The notes under the pieces are model-generated. The model made no database searches and had not been told where the DNA came from. It saw only the letters and a list, made by a program, of their open reading frames with translations. Shown here piece by piece: positions 46,892 through 57,007 of a stretch of 64,000 nt of DNA (position 1 is the first letter of the stretch; every line of letters begins with the position of its first letter). The translations under genes and the position numbers were made by a program. This DNA is from an uncultured Ferrimonas sp. (GTDB taxonomy: Bacteria; Pseudomonadota; Gammaproteobacteria; Enterobacterales; Shewanellaceae): positions 39,829 to 103,828 of the forward strand of contig NZ_CANLCI010000015.1 of NCBI RefSeq assembly GCF_947489035.1, given 5' to 3'.

Positions 46892-47863
46892 ATGCAAAAG
46901 CCACTTCTACCAAGCAATGAGTTGGTTCGCTTGGCCAATCTGCAATCCCTTGGGATCCTAGATACCCCCGCCGAAGCTCGGTTCGATCGCTATACCCGCT
47001 TAGCGCATCAGGTGTTTAACATGCCAATCGCCTTGATCTCGCTGGTGGACGCAAACCGGCAGTGGTTTAAATCTAAGGTGGGTTTAGAGGCCAATGAAAC
47101 TCATCGTGATTTTTCGTTTTGTGGCCACTCTATTTTGCACGACAAACTGTTCATTATTAACGATGCCAGCCGAGATCCGCGCTTTGCTGATAATCCACTG
47201 GTGAACGGCGAGCCCCATGTGATCTTTTACGCTGGCTGCCCCATCGCCTACCCCGACGGCACCTTGCTTGGCACCCTCTGCGTGATTGATCACAAGCCGC
47301 GTCGCTTTGGTGCCAAACAGCAGCAGATCCTGCAAGACTTGGCCAGTTGTGTGCAGCAAGAGTTGATCGTGATGCAAATGGCAACCATGGACGAGCTTAC
47401 CCAGTTGCCCAATCGACGTGGTTTTTTAGGGTTGGCGCAGCAGGTGTTGAGCTTATCTTGTCGTGCCCAGCAACCCTGCACACTAACGTTTATCGATTTA
47501 AACCAATTCAAAGAGATCAACGATAAATTTGGCCACTGTGAAGGCGATAATGCCCTACGAGCATTTGCCTCGTTATTACAGCAGCATTGTCGCAGCAGCG
47601 ATGTGGTGGCTCGATTGGGCGGCGATGAATTTGTTATTTTAACCGCCAACACCACAGAAGCTGAATCGCGGCGGGCGCTTAACCGCTTATACGCAACGGT
47701 GCGGCAATTTAATCAAAGCCGCACGCTGCCCTACCCACTGCAATTTTGCGCTGGTACCACGGCGATAGCGCCAGCAGCGCAGCACAATATTGATGCGCTG
47801 CTTGAACGAGCCGATCGCAAGATGTATCAACAAAAACGAACCTTAACCGCCGAAAACGGCTGA
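46892..47863 (+). CDS. GAF-GGDEF diguanylate cyclase
   Basis: This 323-residue cytoplasmic protein has a GAF sensor domain (ILDTPAEARFDRYTRLA through GTLLGTLCVIDHKPRRFGAK) and a GGDEF domain (DELTQLPNRRGF and RLGGDEFVIL). An RSSD I-site sits five residues before GGDEF, so product inhibition by c-di-GMP is expected. The start at 46892 is preferred because AAGG sits 9 bases before it; the ATG at 46883 is too close. The gene is inserted between ruvC and ruvA on the opposite strand. Confidence 0.9.
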   Translation: MQKPLLPSNELVRLANLQSLGILDTPAEARFDRYTRLAHQVFNMPIALISLVDANRQWFKSKVGLEANETHRDFSFCGHSILHDKLFIINDASRDPRFADNPLVNGEPHVIFYAGCPIAYPDGTLLGTLCVIDHKPRRFGAKQQQILQDLASCVQQELIVMQMATMDELTQLPNRRGFLGLAQQVLSLSCRAQQPCTLTFIDLNQFKEINDKFGHCEGDNALRAFASLLQQHCRSSDVVARLGGDEFVILTANTTEAESRRALNRLYATVRQFNQSRTLPYPLQFCAGTTAIAPAAQHNIDALLERADRKMYQQKRTLTAENG

Positions 47864-47871
47864 TTCGGCCC

Positions 47872-48393
47872 TTAACGGTAGCGGCCACCCACCCGAGCAG
47901 TGGACTTGCCCGCCAGCGCCACCAAGCCGCGTTGCATGTTGGCGTGGGTGATCGCAATCGCCAGCGCATCCGCCGCATCCGCTTGCGGAATGCCCGGCAG
48001 TTTCAACATGGCGGCCACCATGTGTTGCACCTGTTCCTTTTTCGCCCCGCCGCTGCCCACCGTGGCTTGCTTAATTTGCGTGGGCGAGTATTCCGCCACT
48101 GGCAGGCTTTGATTCATCGCCGCCACAATGGCTACGCCACGGGCTTGCCCCAGCTTTAAAGCCGAATCGGCGTTGCGCCCCATAAATACCCGTTCGATGG
48201 CAAACTCGGTTGGCTGAAACTGCTTAATCAGTTCGCTCACTCCGTCGTAAACCACCTTTAACCGCTGCGGCAGTTCTTCATCCGGTAAGCGGATGCAGCC
48301 GCTGCCAAGGTAAACCGGCTTGCGCCCATCAAATTGAATGACGCCGTAACCGGTAATTCGCGAGCCAGGATCGATGCCTAAAATGATGCTCAT
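47872..48393 (-). CDS. ruvC: Holliday junction resolvase RuvC
   Basis: This 173-residue nuclease cuts Holliday junctions. Its catalytic acids lie in [10 protein letters not shown] (Asp7), FAIERVFMG (Glu), and [15 protein letters not shown] (two Asp). No SOS box is visible directly upstream. It stops 8 bp after the stop of the convergent GGDEF gene. Its start lies about 80 bp beyond the aspS terminator, so it probably has its own promoter. Confidence 0.97.
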   Translation of the reverse strand: MSIILGIDPGSRITGYGVIQFDGRKPVYLGSGCIRLPDEELPQRLKVVYDGVSELIKQFQPTEFAIERVFMGRNADSALKLGQARGVAIVAAMNQSLPVAEYSPTQIKQATVGSGGAKKEQVQHMVAAMLKLPGIPQADAADALAIAITHANMQRGLVALAGKSTARVGGRYR

Positions 48394-48468
48394 GTTGCTA
48401 AAGATCTGCCTGTAATGACTAAATAAAAGAAAGACGTGATGGCGCTAATCTACCCAAAAACGAATAAA

Positions 48469-48493
48469 AAAACCCAGCCGGTGGCTGGGTTTT
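48469..48493 (-). terminator. Terminator of aspS
   Basis: AAAACCCAGCC pairs with GGCTGGGTTTT around GGT, between aspS and ruvC on the minus strand. Confidence 0.92.
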
Positions 48494-48526
48494 CTTCAGC
48501 GTGGGAGAACTCCCAACAAGAAACGC

Positions 48527-50296
48527 TTAGGCGTCTTTGTCTTGCTGTGGAATGTGCTGAATGCCCAGCTCAACCAGTTGCTCGGCGTTCGCGGTGCCCG
48601 GAGCGTTGGTTAACGGACACGCCGCAGTGGTGGTTTTCGGGAACGCCATCACTTCACGGATAGAGTCTGCACCCAGCATCAGCATGATCAGACGATCCAA
48701 GCCAAACGCCAAACCCGCGTGAGGTGGGGTGCCGTACTTCAATGCGTCCAACAAGAAGCCAAACTTCTCTTGTGCTTCTTCATCGGAAATGCCCAGCACG
48801 CGGAACGCCGCTGCCTGCATATCCGCTTGGTGGATACGTACCGAACCACCACCGAGCTCACAGCCGTTCAATACCATATCGTAGGCATCAGACAGTGCGG
48901 TATCTGGGTTGGCTTCCAGCTCAGCTGGCGTCATGTTGGTTGGGGCGGTAAACGGATGGTGCAAGGCGTAGTAACGACCGTCTGCTTTTTCAAACATCGG
49001 GAAGTCAACCACCCACAGTGGGGCCCAATCGCCAGACAGCAGTTCAAAGTCTTCACCGGCCTTCAAACGCAGCGCGCCCATGGCATCGGTCACTACTTTG
49101 TCGGAGTCTGCACCAAACAAGATGATGTCGCCCGCTTCAGCGCCGTTACGCTCAATCAACGCGTTAACGATGTCGTCAGACAGGAACTTAGCGATTGGCG
49201 ATTGTACGCCTTCGATGCCCTTGCCCGCTTCGTTGATCTTCATCCACGCCAAACCTTTAGCACCGTAGATGCCAACGTATTTGGTGTATTCGTCGATCTG
49301 TTTACGAGACAGCTTAGCGCCGCCTGGTACACGCAAGGTCGCAACACGGCCTTCTGGATCGTTCGCTGGCGCTGAGAATACTTTGAATTCAACGTCTTTC
49401 AGCAAATCAGCAACATCTACCAGTTCCAGCGGGTTACGCAGATCTGGCTTATCAGAGCCAAAGCGACGCATCGCTTCGGCGTAGGTCATGTGCGGGAATT
49501 GCGGCAGATCCACGTTCAGCATCTTCTTAAACAGAGTGCGGATCATGGTTTCGGTTTCCGCCATCACCTGCTCAGCAGACATGAACGAGGTTTCAATATC
49601 AATCTGAGTAAATTCTGGCTGACGATCGGCACGTAAGTCTTCATCACGGAAGCACTTAACGATCTGATAGTACTTATCCATGCCAGACATCATCAGCAAC
49701 TGCTTAAACAGCTGTGGCGATTGTGGCAAAGCAAAGAACTGGCCTTTGTGAGTACGGCTCGGCACCAAGTAATCGCGCGCGCCTTCAGGCGTTGCCGCGG
49801 TCAGGATTGGGGTTTCCACATCCATAAAGCCCGCGTCATCCAAGAAACGACGCACTTCAGAGGTTACCTTGGCGCGGAATTTCAGCTTCTCGGTCATCTC
49901 TGGGCGACGCAGATCCAAGTAGCGGTACTTCAGACGCTGCTCTTCAGATACGTCGGTGTTGAAATCGATTGGCAGAGGCTCGGCACGGTTGATGATGGTC
50001 AACTCTTTACCCAAGATCTCGATTTCACCGGTGCTCATGTTGTTGTTGATCTGGCTATCTGGGCGCAGACGAACCAACCCTTTTACCTGAACACAGAACT
50101 CGCTACGCAAGCTCGACGCGGTCGCAAAGGCTTCCGGTAAATCGGGATCGTAAACTACCTGTACGATCCCTTCACGGTCACGCAGATCCAAGAAAACCAC
50201 GCCACCCATGTTACGAGCGCGGTTTACCCAACCCACTAAAGTTACTTCTTGGCCGTCTTGGGCCGCTGTGACGTTTCCACAATAATGGCTGCGCAT
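48527..50296 (-). CDS. aspS: Aspartyl-tRNA synthetase
   Basis: This 589-residue class II synthetase charges tRNA-Asp. An N-terminal OB-fold anticodon domain ([20 protein letters not shown]) is followed by motif 2 ([20 protein letters not shown]), the bacterial GAD insertion, and motif 3 ([14 protein letters not shown]). Length matches the bacterial enzyme. In many relatives yebC separates aspS and ruvC; here it is absent. Confidence 0.98.
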   Translation of the reverse strand: MRSHYCGNVTAAQDGQEVTLVGWVNRARNMGGVVFLDLRDREGIVQVVYDPDLPEAFATASSLRSEFCVQVKGLVRLRPDSQINNNMSTGEIEILGKELTIINRAEPLPIDFNTDVSEEQRLKYRYLDLRRPEMTEKLKFRAKVTSEVRRFLDDAGFMDVETPILTAATPEGARDYLVPSRTHKGQFFALPQSPQLFKQLLMMSGMDKYYQIVKCFRDEDLRADRQPEFTQIDIETSFMSAEQVMAETETMIRTLFKKMLNVDLPQFPHMTYAEAMRRFGSDKPDLRNPLELVDVADLLKDVEFKVFSAPANDPEGRVATLRVPGGAKLSRKQIDEYTKYVGIYGAKGLAWMKINEAGKGIEGVQSPIAKFLSDDIVNALIERNGAEAGDIILFGADSDKVVTDAMGALRLKAGEDFELLSGDWAPLWVVDFPMFEKADGRYYALHHPFTAPTNMTPAELEANPDTALSDAYDMVLNGCELGGGSVRIHQADMQAAAFRVLGISDEEAQEKFGFLLDALKYGTPPHAGLAFGLDRLIMLMLGADSIREVMAFPKTTTAACPLTNAPGTANAEQLVELGIQHIPQQDKDA

Positions 50297-50459
50297 CGTC
50301 GTTCCTGTATTTCAAAAGCGTTATCAAGTGAGGCCGAAAGGTCAGCCCCACAGTAAAATTTGGCAATGGCGCAGTATAGAGAAAAAGCACAGTAAGCAGA
50401 AGTAACAGAGATCATTCCGTTACGTCTTTGCTGGCAAATCAACCGTTTTGGCCGCGAAT

Positions 50460-51140
50460 TTAAGCCACTTGATAACCGCTGCTGCCCTTTTCGGCTGCTT
50501 TATAGCCGGATTCCGTCGCCGCCTGCAGCAAACTGATGCCGTCAGCGCCGTGATTGGGAAATATCGCAATGCCGATATGCAGGTTCAGTTCCGTTGCTGC
50601 CGCCCGCTTGCTGGCGCACTCTTCGCCTTGGTTGATTAAGTTGCGTGCCACCGCCGTTGCCCCATCCACTTGTTCCAAGCTTTCTAAGAGCACCACAAAC
50701 TCGTTGAGATCCCAACGCGCCAAGGTGTCGGAGCGGCGTAACGACTGCAGCCAAGTGCCACACAGTTGCTGCAACAGATCGTCGGCGCTGTCTTGCTCAA
50801 ACAAGCTGCTGGGTTCAATCCGAATGTGCAGCAGCGCAAACTGCGATTGCTGCCGTTGATGACGATTGACCGCCAGCGTAAGGCGGTCATCAAAGGGGGC
50901 ACGGGTGGGTAATTCGGTAATGGCATCAAGGCGCAGATCGTTATCCATCATCCGCAGTAACTGCCGCCGCTTCTGTTTGCTGCGCCGTAACGCCAGCCAC
51001 AAAACCACACACACACCAACCAACAGCGCCGCCAGCAGCCAACCGCCGTACCTTGGCAGCGCATGGGCGCCTTCGGTCGCCGCCACGCTCTGCCCTGTTG
51101 CCGCCAGCCACATCAATCCCCACCCCATAAGCCGGATCAT
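50460..51140 (-). CDS. Membrane protein with degenerate GGDEF domain
   Basis: This 226-residue protein has a signal peptide (about 1-21), one membrane helix (about 32-51) and a GGDEF-like domain in which the active motif is replaced by WDLNEF (DTLARWDLNEFVVLLES). The family's opening is recognisable as DAITELPTRAPFDDRLTLAV. Without the GG(D/E)EF loop it should not make c-di-GMP and may instead bind nucleotides or partners. It is a lone gene upstream of the divergent cmoA. The function is unknown. Confidence 0.75.
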   Translation of the reverse strand: MIRLMGWGLMWLAATGQSVAATEGAHALPRYGGWLLAALLVGVCVVLWLALRRSKQKRRQLLRMMDNDLRLDAITELPTRAPFDDRLTLAVNRHQRQQSQFALLHIRIEPSSLFEQDSADDLLQQLCGTWLQSLRRSDTLARWDLNEFVVLLESLEQVDGATAVARNLINQGEECASKRAAATELNLHIGIAIFPNHGADGISLLQAATESGYKAAEKGSSGYQVA

Positions 51141-51293
51141 TTCTGCTTAACTCCCTTTTGGTTAGCTAAAATTTGGCTCAATTCGACAAATCCGGCACAA
51201 AATTAGCCCAGCTAATGTGATCACGGCCGCTCGTGCTTGCCCGTGTCGTAGCCGTAACGCTAAAATCGGCGCCCTACTCTGCAGGAACCCGTC

Positions 51294-52022
51294 ATGAGCT
51301 CAAAGCAAGACCAAATTTTTTCGCAACCACAGCAGATCAGCGATTTTCGCTTCGATGACAAAGTGGCTGCGGTTTTCCCCGATATGATCTCCCGCTCCAT
51401 CCCTGGCTATGGTGAGATCCTCGCAACGCTATCGCAATTGGCGCGCCGTTTTGTGCAGCCAAACAGTAACGTCTATGACTTAGGCTGCTCCCTTGGCGCC
51501 GCCACGGTGGCGATGCGCCGTGGCATCAACCAAGACTCTGTAAAGATAGTTGCCATCGACAACTCTGAGGCGATGATCCGCCGAGCAGGCGAACACCTGC
51601 AGGCGTTTGTCTCTGCGGTGCCCGTGGCACTGCACTGCGCCGATATCCGTCAGGTTGAGATTGAAGACGCCTCGATGGTGGTGCTGAACTTCACCATGCA
51701 GTTTTTGGCCCCCGAGGATCGCAGCGCGTTAATCAATAAGATTTACGCTGGCATGAAGCCCGGTGGCTTGTTGGTGGTGTCAGAGAAACTGAATTATGAC
51801 CAGCCACGGATGCACCAATTACTGGACGACCTGTATCTGGACTTTAAGCGTGGCAATGGCTACTCCGAACTGGAGATCAGCCAAAAGCGTAATGCCCTAG
51901 AAAATGTAATGAAGCCGGACACCTTGGCCGATCACCAAGCGCGCTTTCGTGCCGCCGGTTTTGACGAATCGGAAGTGTGGTACCAGTGCTACCGCTTCGC
52001 CTCAATGATCGCGGTGAAATAA
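51294..52022 (+). CDS. cmoA: Carboxy-SAM synthase CmoA
   Basis: This 242-residue enzyme makes carboxy-S-adenosylmethionine from SAM and prephenate for the 5-oxyacetic-acid modification of tRNA wobble uridine. SAM-binding motif I is [18 protein letters not shown], followed by [13 protein letters not shown]. The family feature [20 protein letters not shown] is near the N-terminus. It overlaps cmoB by one base (TAATG). Confidence 0.96.
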   Translation: MSSKQDQIFSQPQQISDFRFDDKVAAVFPDMISRSIPGYGEILATLSQLARRFVQPNSNVYDLGCSLGAATVAMRRGINQDSVKIVAIDNSEAMIRRAGEHLQAFVSAVPVALHCADIRQVEIEDASMVVLNFTMQFLAPEDRSALINKIYAGMKPGGLLVVSEKLNYDQPRMHQLLDDLYLDFKRGNGYSELEISQKRNALENVMKPDTLADHQARFRAAGFDESEVWYQCYRFASMIAVK

Positions 52023-53002
52023 TGGATTTCAGTAACTTCTACAAACGCATTGCCGGTACTCGGCTAAATCACTGGCTTGAAACCGCCCCATCCCAACTGG
52101 CCCAGTGGAACAAATTCCACAAAAACGGCAAGTTCCCCAAGTGGCAAAAGGTGCTGGATAAACTGCCTAACCGACAGCCACAATTGATCAACATCAGCAG
52201 CCAAGTGGCCTTTGGCGGCAGCGATGAGATCAGCGAAGGCGAGCAGAAAAAACTGCACAACTTGCTGAAAATCTTGCACCCGTGGCGCAAAGGGCCATTC
52301 CATCTGTATGGGATCCACATCGACACCGAGTGGCGCAGCGATTGGAAATGGGAACGCTTAAAAGATCACATCAGCCCACTCAAGCACCGCACGGTACTGG
52401 ATGTGGGCTGTGGCAGCGGCTACCACATGTGGCGCATGCTCGGGGATGGCGCCGAATTAGTGATTGGCGTGGATCCTTCGGATCTCTTCTTGGCCCAATT
52501 TGAAGCGGTGCGTAAACTCAGTGGCGATCAACAAGATATCCACTTGCTGCCCCTTGGGATCCAGCAGCTGCCGCCACTGCACGCCTTCGATACGGTGTTC
52601 TCCATGGGGGTGCTGTATCACCGCCGCAGCCCCATCGATCACCTGTTCCAGTTATGGGACCAGTTGAAAGCAGGCGGCGAGTTAGTATTAGAAACTTTGG
52701 TTATCGATGGCGATGAAAATCAGGTGTTGGTCCCTGCCGAGCGTTACGGCAAGATGAACAACGTTTGGTACCTGCCATCCAGTGCGGCGTTAATGCTGTG
52801 GTTGCGTAAGTGTGGTTTCATCAATGTGCGCTTGGTGGACGAAGACGTCACCAGCGTTGATGAACAACGGCGCACTGATTGGATGACCAACGAATCACTG
52901 GCGGATTACTTAGATCCCAATGATCCAAGCAAAACCGTTGAAGGTCACCCCGCGCCCAAACGAGCCGTTATCCTTGCTGAAAAGCCCGTATCTGAGGAGT
53001 AA
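52022..53002 (+). CDS. cmoB: tRNA U34 carboxymethyltransferase CmoB
   Basis: This 326-residue enzyme transfers the carboxymethyl group from carboxy-SAM to 5-hydroxyuridine-34 of several tRNAs. Motif I is [16 protein letters not shown], with [15 protein letters not shown] next, and the [19 protein letters not shown] segment is characteristic. Its start at 52022 overlaps the cmoA stop. It is followed after 4 bp by a lipoprotein gene, so the operon continues. Confidence 0.96.
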   Translation: MDFSNFYKRIAGTRLNHWLETAPSQLAQWNKFHKNGKFPKWQKVLDKLPNRQPQLINISSQVAFGGSDEISEGEQKKLHNLLKILHPWRKGPFHLYGIHIDTEWRSDWKWERLKDHISPLKHRTVLDVGCGSGYHMWRMLGDGAELVIGVDPSDLFLAQFEAVRKLSGDQQDIHLLPLGIQQLPPLHAFDTVFSMGVLYHRRSPIDHLFQLWDQLKAGGELVLETLVIDGDENQVLVPAERYGKMNNVWYLPSSAALMLWLRKCGFINVRLVDEDVTSVDEQRRTDWMTNESLADYLDPNDPSKTVEGHPAPKRAVILAEKPVSEE

Positions 53003-53006
53003 ACCA

Positions 53007-53714
53007 ATGCGCCGTTTTTTGATCGCCTTGGTCGCCAGCCTGATGTTATCTGGCTGCGTTAGCACCAGCCCAGCACCGGGACTCAGCGCCACCGAACTTG
53101 CTGCTGCCCTGAACACTCACAGCAACGCACTAAGCAGCCAGTTACAGCAACAACAGGCGCAGCAAGCCAAGCAACAAGCACAGCAACAGCAACAGTTGCG
53201 GCAGCAAGTAACGGCGTTGGCTGCCCAGTTAGCGAAGCTGCAACCGGCGCAACCCGAATCGATCCCCACTTGCGAACCGGTGGTGATCAACAGCAGCACC
53301 GACAAAATGGTTTTTGGTGCCGCCGAAAAAGTGACCGCGCCGGATTTCAATCGCCAGTTTGATGCCCGGGTTGACACTGGTGCCGCCAGCACCTCAATGG
53401 GGATCCTCAAGCCGGTGCTGTTTGAACGCAACGGCGAAGATTGGGTGCAGTTTGAATTGCCAAACAAAGAGGCCAGCCCGACTCAGTTTGAAGCAAAGGT
53501 GGACCATTTTGTTGCCATTAAAAAAGCCTCGGCAAATCAAACCGAGCGCCGTCCGGTGATAAAAGTGCGTTTGCAGATAGGAACTTACAACGGCGAGACC
53601 GAAGTAAACCTGACGAACCGCAGCCACATGGAATACCCCTTGCTGCTGGGACGAAAGTTCTTCAAAGACATTGCCGTTGTCGATGTGTCAAAACAATACG
53701 TGCAAAGCCAATAA
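53007..53714 (+). CDS. Retropepsin-like putative ATP-dependent zinc protease, lipoprotein
   Basis: This 235-residue lipoprotein has a signal peptide ending in LSGC, a Gln-rich coiled-coil region (about 45-75), and then a domain of the RimK-linked putative zinc-protease family (about 90-235). The aspartic-protease-like motif ARVDTGAASTSMG and the closing LLGRKFFKDIAVVDVSKQYV fit that family, which resembles retropepsins. The start at 53007 has GAGGAG 8 bases upstream. It starts a three-gene set with the transglutaminase-like membrane protein and an ATP-grasp ligase. The name is historical; the activity is not established from sequence. Confidence 0.82.
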   Translation: MRRFLIALVASLMLSGCVSTSPAPGLSATELAAALNTHSNALSSQLQQQQAQQAKQQAQQQQQLRQQVTALAAQLAKLQPAQPESIPTCEPVVINSSTDKMVFGAAEKVTAPDFNRQFDARVDTGAASTSMGILKPVLFERNGEDWVQFELPNKEASPTQFEAKVDHFVAIKKASANQTERRPVIKVRLQIGTYNGETEVNLTNRSHMEYPLLLGRKFFKDIAVVDVSKQYVQSQ

Positions 53715-53724
53715 GGACCATTAG

Positions 53725-55215
53725 GTGTCTCGCAAACCGTTTTACTTGCTGATTTTATTACTGCTACTGAGCGGGCTGGGTTATACCGGCTACCGCAACG
53801 TTGCCGACGGGATCCCGTTACTGCCCGCCACCGCCACCACCGTGTGGACCGTAGAAGCGCGCATAAGCTTTGACGCCGGCGGTGCCGTTGAGGCTTCGTT
53901 GGCTCTGCCACAGGATCCTAACTTCACCTTAATGTCGGAGTCTGCCGCCTCTAATGGCTACGGCTTATCCATGGTGGAGCAACAACAACAGCGCCGTGCC
54001 ATCTGGACACGGCGGCAAGTCAGTGGCCAGCAAGAGCTGTTTTACACCGCCAACTTAGCCAGTAATGGCGAGCAACCGCTTAATGGCCGCGAACAGTTAA
54101 CGGTGGCCGATGTCACCTGGGACAGCCACCTGCAACCGGCGGCCAATGCCCTGATCAACGAAGCCCACAGCAAAAGCGCCAGCAATATCTCGTTTGCGCG
54201 CCAACTGGCCCAGCTGATCGCCACCGGCACCAGCCAGCAAAACCTCAGCCTGTTGCAAGGCCAATACAGCAACGCCGATCTGATGGTGCGCCTGCTCAAC
54301 ACCAAAGGCGTGCCGGCAGTAAAAGTGATGGCATTATCGTTAGAGGATGGTCGCCGTCGCCAGCAACTGATGCCAATGGTTGAAGTGATGGATCAGCAAC
54401 ACTGGGTGCTGTTTGATCCGCGCACCGGCGCGGAAGGTCGGCCAGATAACCTGCTGCTGTGGCAACGCTACGGTCAATCGGTGTTGGATCTGCGCGGTGG
54501 CCACAACTCTAAAGTCAGCTTTTCGATGATCGAAGAGACTCGCCCAGCCCTTGCGACCGCCATCGACATGATGAGCGACAACGGCCTGTCGCTGTACAAC
54601 CTGCCACTGGAAGAACAATCGCTGCTGCGTGGCCTGTTCCTTGTCCCCATTGGCGTCTTAGTGGTGGTGTTTTTACGAGTGATCATCGGCTTAAAAACCT
54701 CTGGCACCTTTATGCCGGTGCTGATCGCCTTGGCGTTTATCCAAACCAAACTGTTGACGGGGTTACTGGGCTTTTTGCTGATTGTGGCCTGTGGCTTAGT
54801 GATCCGTTCCTACCTGTCTAACCTCAATCTGCTGTTGATATCGCGCATCTCGGCGGTGGTGATTGTCGTGCTGGGGATCATCGCCGGATTTACCTTGCTG
54901 GCGTTCAACCTAGGCTTAACCGAAGGCTTAACCATCACCTTCTTCCCCATGATTATCTTGGCGTGGACCATTGAACGGATGTCGATATTGTGGGAAGAGG
55001 AAGGCGCCCATGAAGTGTTGGTGCAAGGCGGCGGCTCACTGCTGGTGGCGGTGATCACCTACCTCGCGATGGACAACGAACTGGTGCGCCACTGGGCATA
55101 CAACTTCCTTGGGGTGCATCTGGTGATCTTGGCGTTGATCCTATGGATGGGCCAATACACCGGTTACCGTTTATTGGAACTGCGCCGTTTCGCGCCACTG
55201 GCGCGAGACGACTGA
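53725..55215 (+). CDS. Inactive-transglutaminase / 7TM membrane protein
   Basis: This 496-residue protein has an N-terminal membrane helix, a periplasmic region with a transglutaminase-like fold (about 40-290, including DLMVRLLNTKGVPAVKV) and a C-terminal block of about seven membrane helices (FMPVLIALAFIQTKLLTGLL and later). This matches the UUP1/7TM transglutaminase-like family, whose catalytic residues are often missing. A GTG start is used, with AAGGA before it. It overlaps the ATP-grasp gene by one base and follows the retropepsin-like gene by 10 bp. Confidence 0.85.
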   Translation: MSRKPFYLLILLLLLSGLGYTGYRNVADGIPLLPATATTVWTVEARISFDAGGAVEASLALPQDPNFTLMSESAASNGYGLSMVEQQQQRRAIWTRRQVSGQQELFYTANLASNGEQPLNGREQLTVADVTWDSHLQPAANALINEAHSKSASNISFARQLAQLIATGTSQQNLSLLQGQYSNADLMVRLLNTKGVPAVKVMALSLEDGRRRQQLMPMVEVMDQQHWVLFDPRTGAEGRPDNLLLWQRYGQSVLDLRGGHNSKVSFSMIEETRPALATAIDMMSDNGLSLYNLPLEEQSLLRGLFLVPIGVLVVVFLRVIIGLKTSGTFMPVLIALAFIQTKLLTGLLGFLLIVACGLVIRSYLSNLNLLLISRISAVVIVVLGIIAGFTLLAFNLGLTEGLTITFFPMIILAWTIERMSILWEEEGAHEVLVQGGGSLLVAVITYLAMDNELVRHWAYNFLGVHLVILALILWMGQYTGYRLLELRRFAPLARDD

Positions 55216-56174
55216 TGATCTTTTGTAACCCCTTTACCCTGCGCCAACGCGGCATCATGGGGATGAATCAGCGCAACATCGATTACATCGGTCGCTACAA
55301 CCCGCGCAAGCTCTATAAGCAGGTAGACGATAAGCTGATCACCAAGCAGCTGGCGCTGACCGCCAAAATCGATACCCCAGATCTGATCTCGGTCATCAAA
55401 GAGCAGCACGAAGTGGCCGAGGTGAATGCGCGAGTTCGAGGCCAATCCGGCTTTTGCATCAAACCAGCCCAAGGCAGTGGCGGCAAAGGAATTTTGGTGA
55501 TCACCAAAGTCGACAATGGCCGCTACTTTAAGCCCTCCGGCGAGGAAGTCAGCCACAGCGAGATGGCGCGGCACTGCTCGAACATTCTCGCCGGGCTGTT
55601 CTCATTAGGCGGCAAAAACGACGTGGCGGTGATTGAAGCGCTGATTAAGTTTGATCCGGTGTTTGAAGGCTACTCCTTTGAAGGCGTGCCCGACATTCGC
55701 TTAATCATCTTTAAGGGGTTTCCGGTAATGGGCATGTTGCGACTCTCAACTGCCGCATCGGACGGCAAAGCCAATCTGCACCAAGGTGCCGTGGGTGTGG
55801 GCGTAGACATCGCCACCGGCCAGGCGATCCGAGCGGTACAACACGACTTACCCGTGCAGCGCCACCCCGATACCGACAAAGATCTGCTGCAGATGCAGGT
55901 GCCGCATTGGGAGCGGCTGCTGCACTTGGCTTCCGGCTGTTACGAAATGTCTGGCCTGGGTTATTTGGGCACCGATATGGTGCTCGACAGCGAACAGGGG
56001 CCGTTGCTGCTCGAACTCAACGCCCGCCCCGGGCTGGCCATTCAGATCGCCAATAACCAAGGCTTACTGCCACGGTTACAAAAGATCGAAGCCTTAGGCG
56101 AACAAAGCTTCAGCGTTGAGCAACGCATAGAACTAGCCAAAGAGTGGTTTGGCGGTAACTCTGCCTCAATCTAA
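55215..56174 (+). CDS. ATP-grasp ligase (alpha-L-glutamate-ligase-like)
   Basis: This 320-residue protein belongs to the sugar-transfer-type ATP-grasp group related to RimK. Features are RNIDYIGRYNPRKLYKQVDD at the N-terminus, a nucleotide-loop lysine in FCIKPAQGSGGKGILVI, the DIRLIIFKGFPVMGMLR strand and a metal-binding LLELNARPGLAIQIANNQG. ATP-grasp enzymes join acids to amines using ATP. It is the last gene of the cmoA-cmoB-to-ATP-grasp operon and has a terminator after it. The substrate is unknown; a peptide made and then trimmed by its partners is a reasonable guess. Confidence 0.85.
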   Translation: MIFCNPFTLRQRGIMGMNQRNIDYIGRYNPRKLYKQVDDKLITKQLALTAKIDTPDLISVIKEQHEVAEVNARVRGQSGFCIKPAQGSGGKGILVITKVDNGRYFKPSGEEVSHSEMARHCSNILAGLFSLGGKNDVAVIEALIKFDPVFEGYSFEGVPDIRLIIFKGFPVMGMLRLSTAASDGKANLHQGAVGVGVDIATGQAIRAVQHDLPVQRHPDTDKDLLQMQVPHWERLLHLASGCYEMSGLGYLGTDMVLDSEQGPLLLELNARPGLAIQIANNQGLLPRLQKIEALGEQSFSVEQRIELAKEWFGGNSASI

Positions 56175-56197
56175 ACGGCGATTGCCGCTAGCCCATC

Positions 56198-56229
56198 AAA
56201 AACGCCAGCGCATTTGCGCTGGCGTTTTG
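56198..56229. terminator. Bidirectional terminator
   Basis: AAAACGCCAGCGC pairs with GCGCTGGCGTTTT around ATTT between the ATP-grasp gene and azoR. Confidence 0.95.
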
Positions 56230-56291
56230 CACACCAAACCCTCTTAGCATCCCAAAACCAAAACCGATTCAAGCACACCCTAAACGCTGGC

Positions 56292-56894
56292 TTAGCTGAA
56301 CAGAGCGGACAGCTGCAGCTTAGCCTCGTCCTTAGCGGTGTTCTCGCCTGACATCCCTTCTGCGGTCACGTGATTGACCTCGGTAATGCCAACAAAGCCC
56401 AACACGGTCGTTAACATGGTGTCTTGATGGTTTAACGCCGCGCCATAGCTGCCGGCACTGTAACGACCACCGCGGGAGGTGATCAGCGTGGCTTTCTTGC
56501 CTTGCAGTAACCCGATCGGTCCCGCTTCGCCATAACGGAAAGTCACCCCAACACGGCAGATCAAATCAATCCACAGTTTCAGCGAGCCCGGCACCGAGAA
56601 GTTATGCATCGGTGCGGCAATCACCACGTCATCGGCGGCAGCCAATTCCGCCACCAATTGATCCGATAACGCAATGCGTTGCTTGGCCGCTTCATCGCGC
56701 TGATCCTCAGTGGTATAGAACGCCGCAATGGTATCGCTGTCCAGCGGCTGCAGTGGCGTTTCCACTAAATCACGTTGCACAACCTGCCCGGTTGGGTGCT
56801 GTGCCAACCAACTATCGGTGTAATGTTGTGCCAACTCACGAGTTGTACTGCTATGTTGGTTTGGACTTGAGTTAACGACAAGTAAGGTTTTCAT
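56292..56894 (-). CDS. azoR: FMN-dependent NADH azoreductase
   Basis: This 200-residue flavodoxin-like enzyme reduces quinones and azo compounds. It starts LLVVNSSPNQHSSTTRELAQ and has the FMN-binding loops APMHNFSVPGSLKLWIDLIC and ITSRGGRYSAGSYG typical of AzoR/AcpD. It diverges from a LysR regulator 113 bp away that probably controls it. Confidence 0.92.
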   Translation of the reverse strand: MKTLLVVNSSPNQHSSTTRELAQHYTDSWLAQHPTGQVVQRDLVETPLQPLDSDTIAAFYTTEDQRDEAAKQRIALSDQLVAELAAADDVVIAAPMHNFSVPGSLKLWIDLICRVGVTFRYGEAGPIGLLQGKKATLITSRGGRYSAGSYGAALNHQDTMLTTVLGFVGITEVNHVTAEGMSGENTAKDEAKLQLSALFS

Positions 56895-57007
56895 GGCGGC
56901 GTTCCAATTCTGTGAAGAGATGCGGCCATTTTAATTGAACCAGTTAGAACAAAAAGCCCATAATTACGGCCATATCTTTCTATATATTCGAACGAAGGTT
57001 GCCCCAC

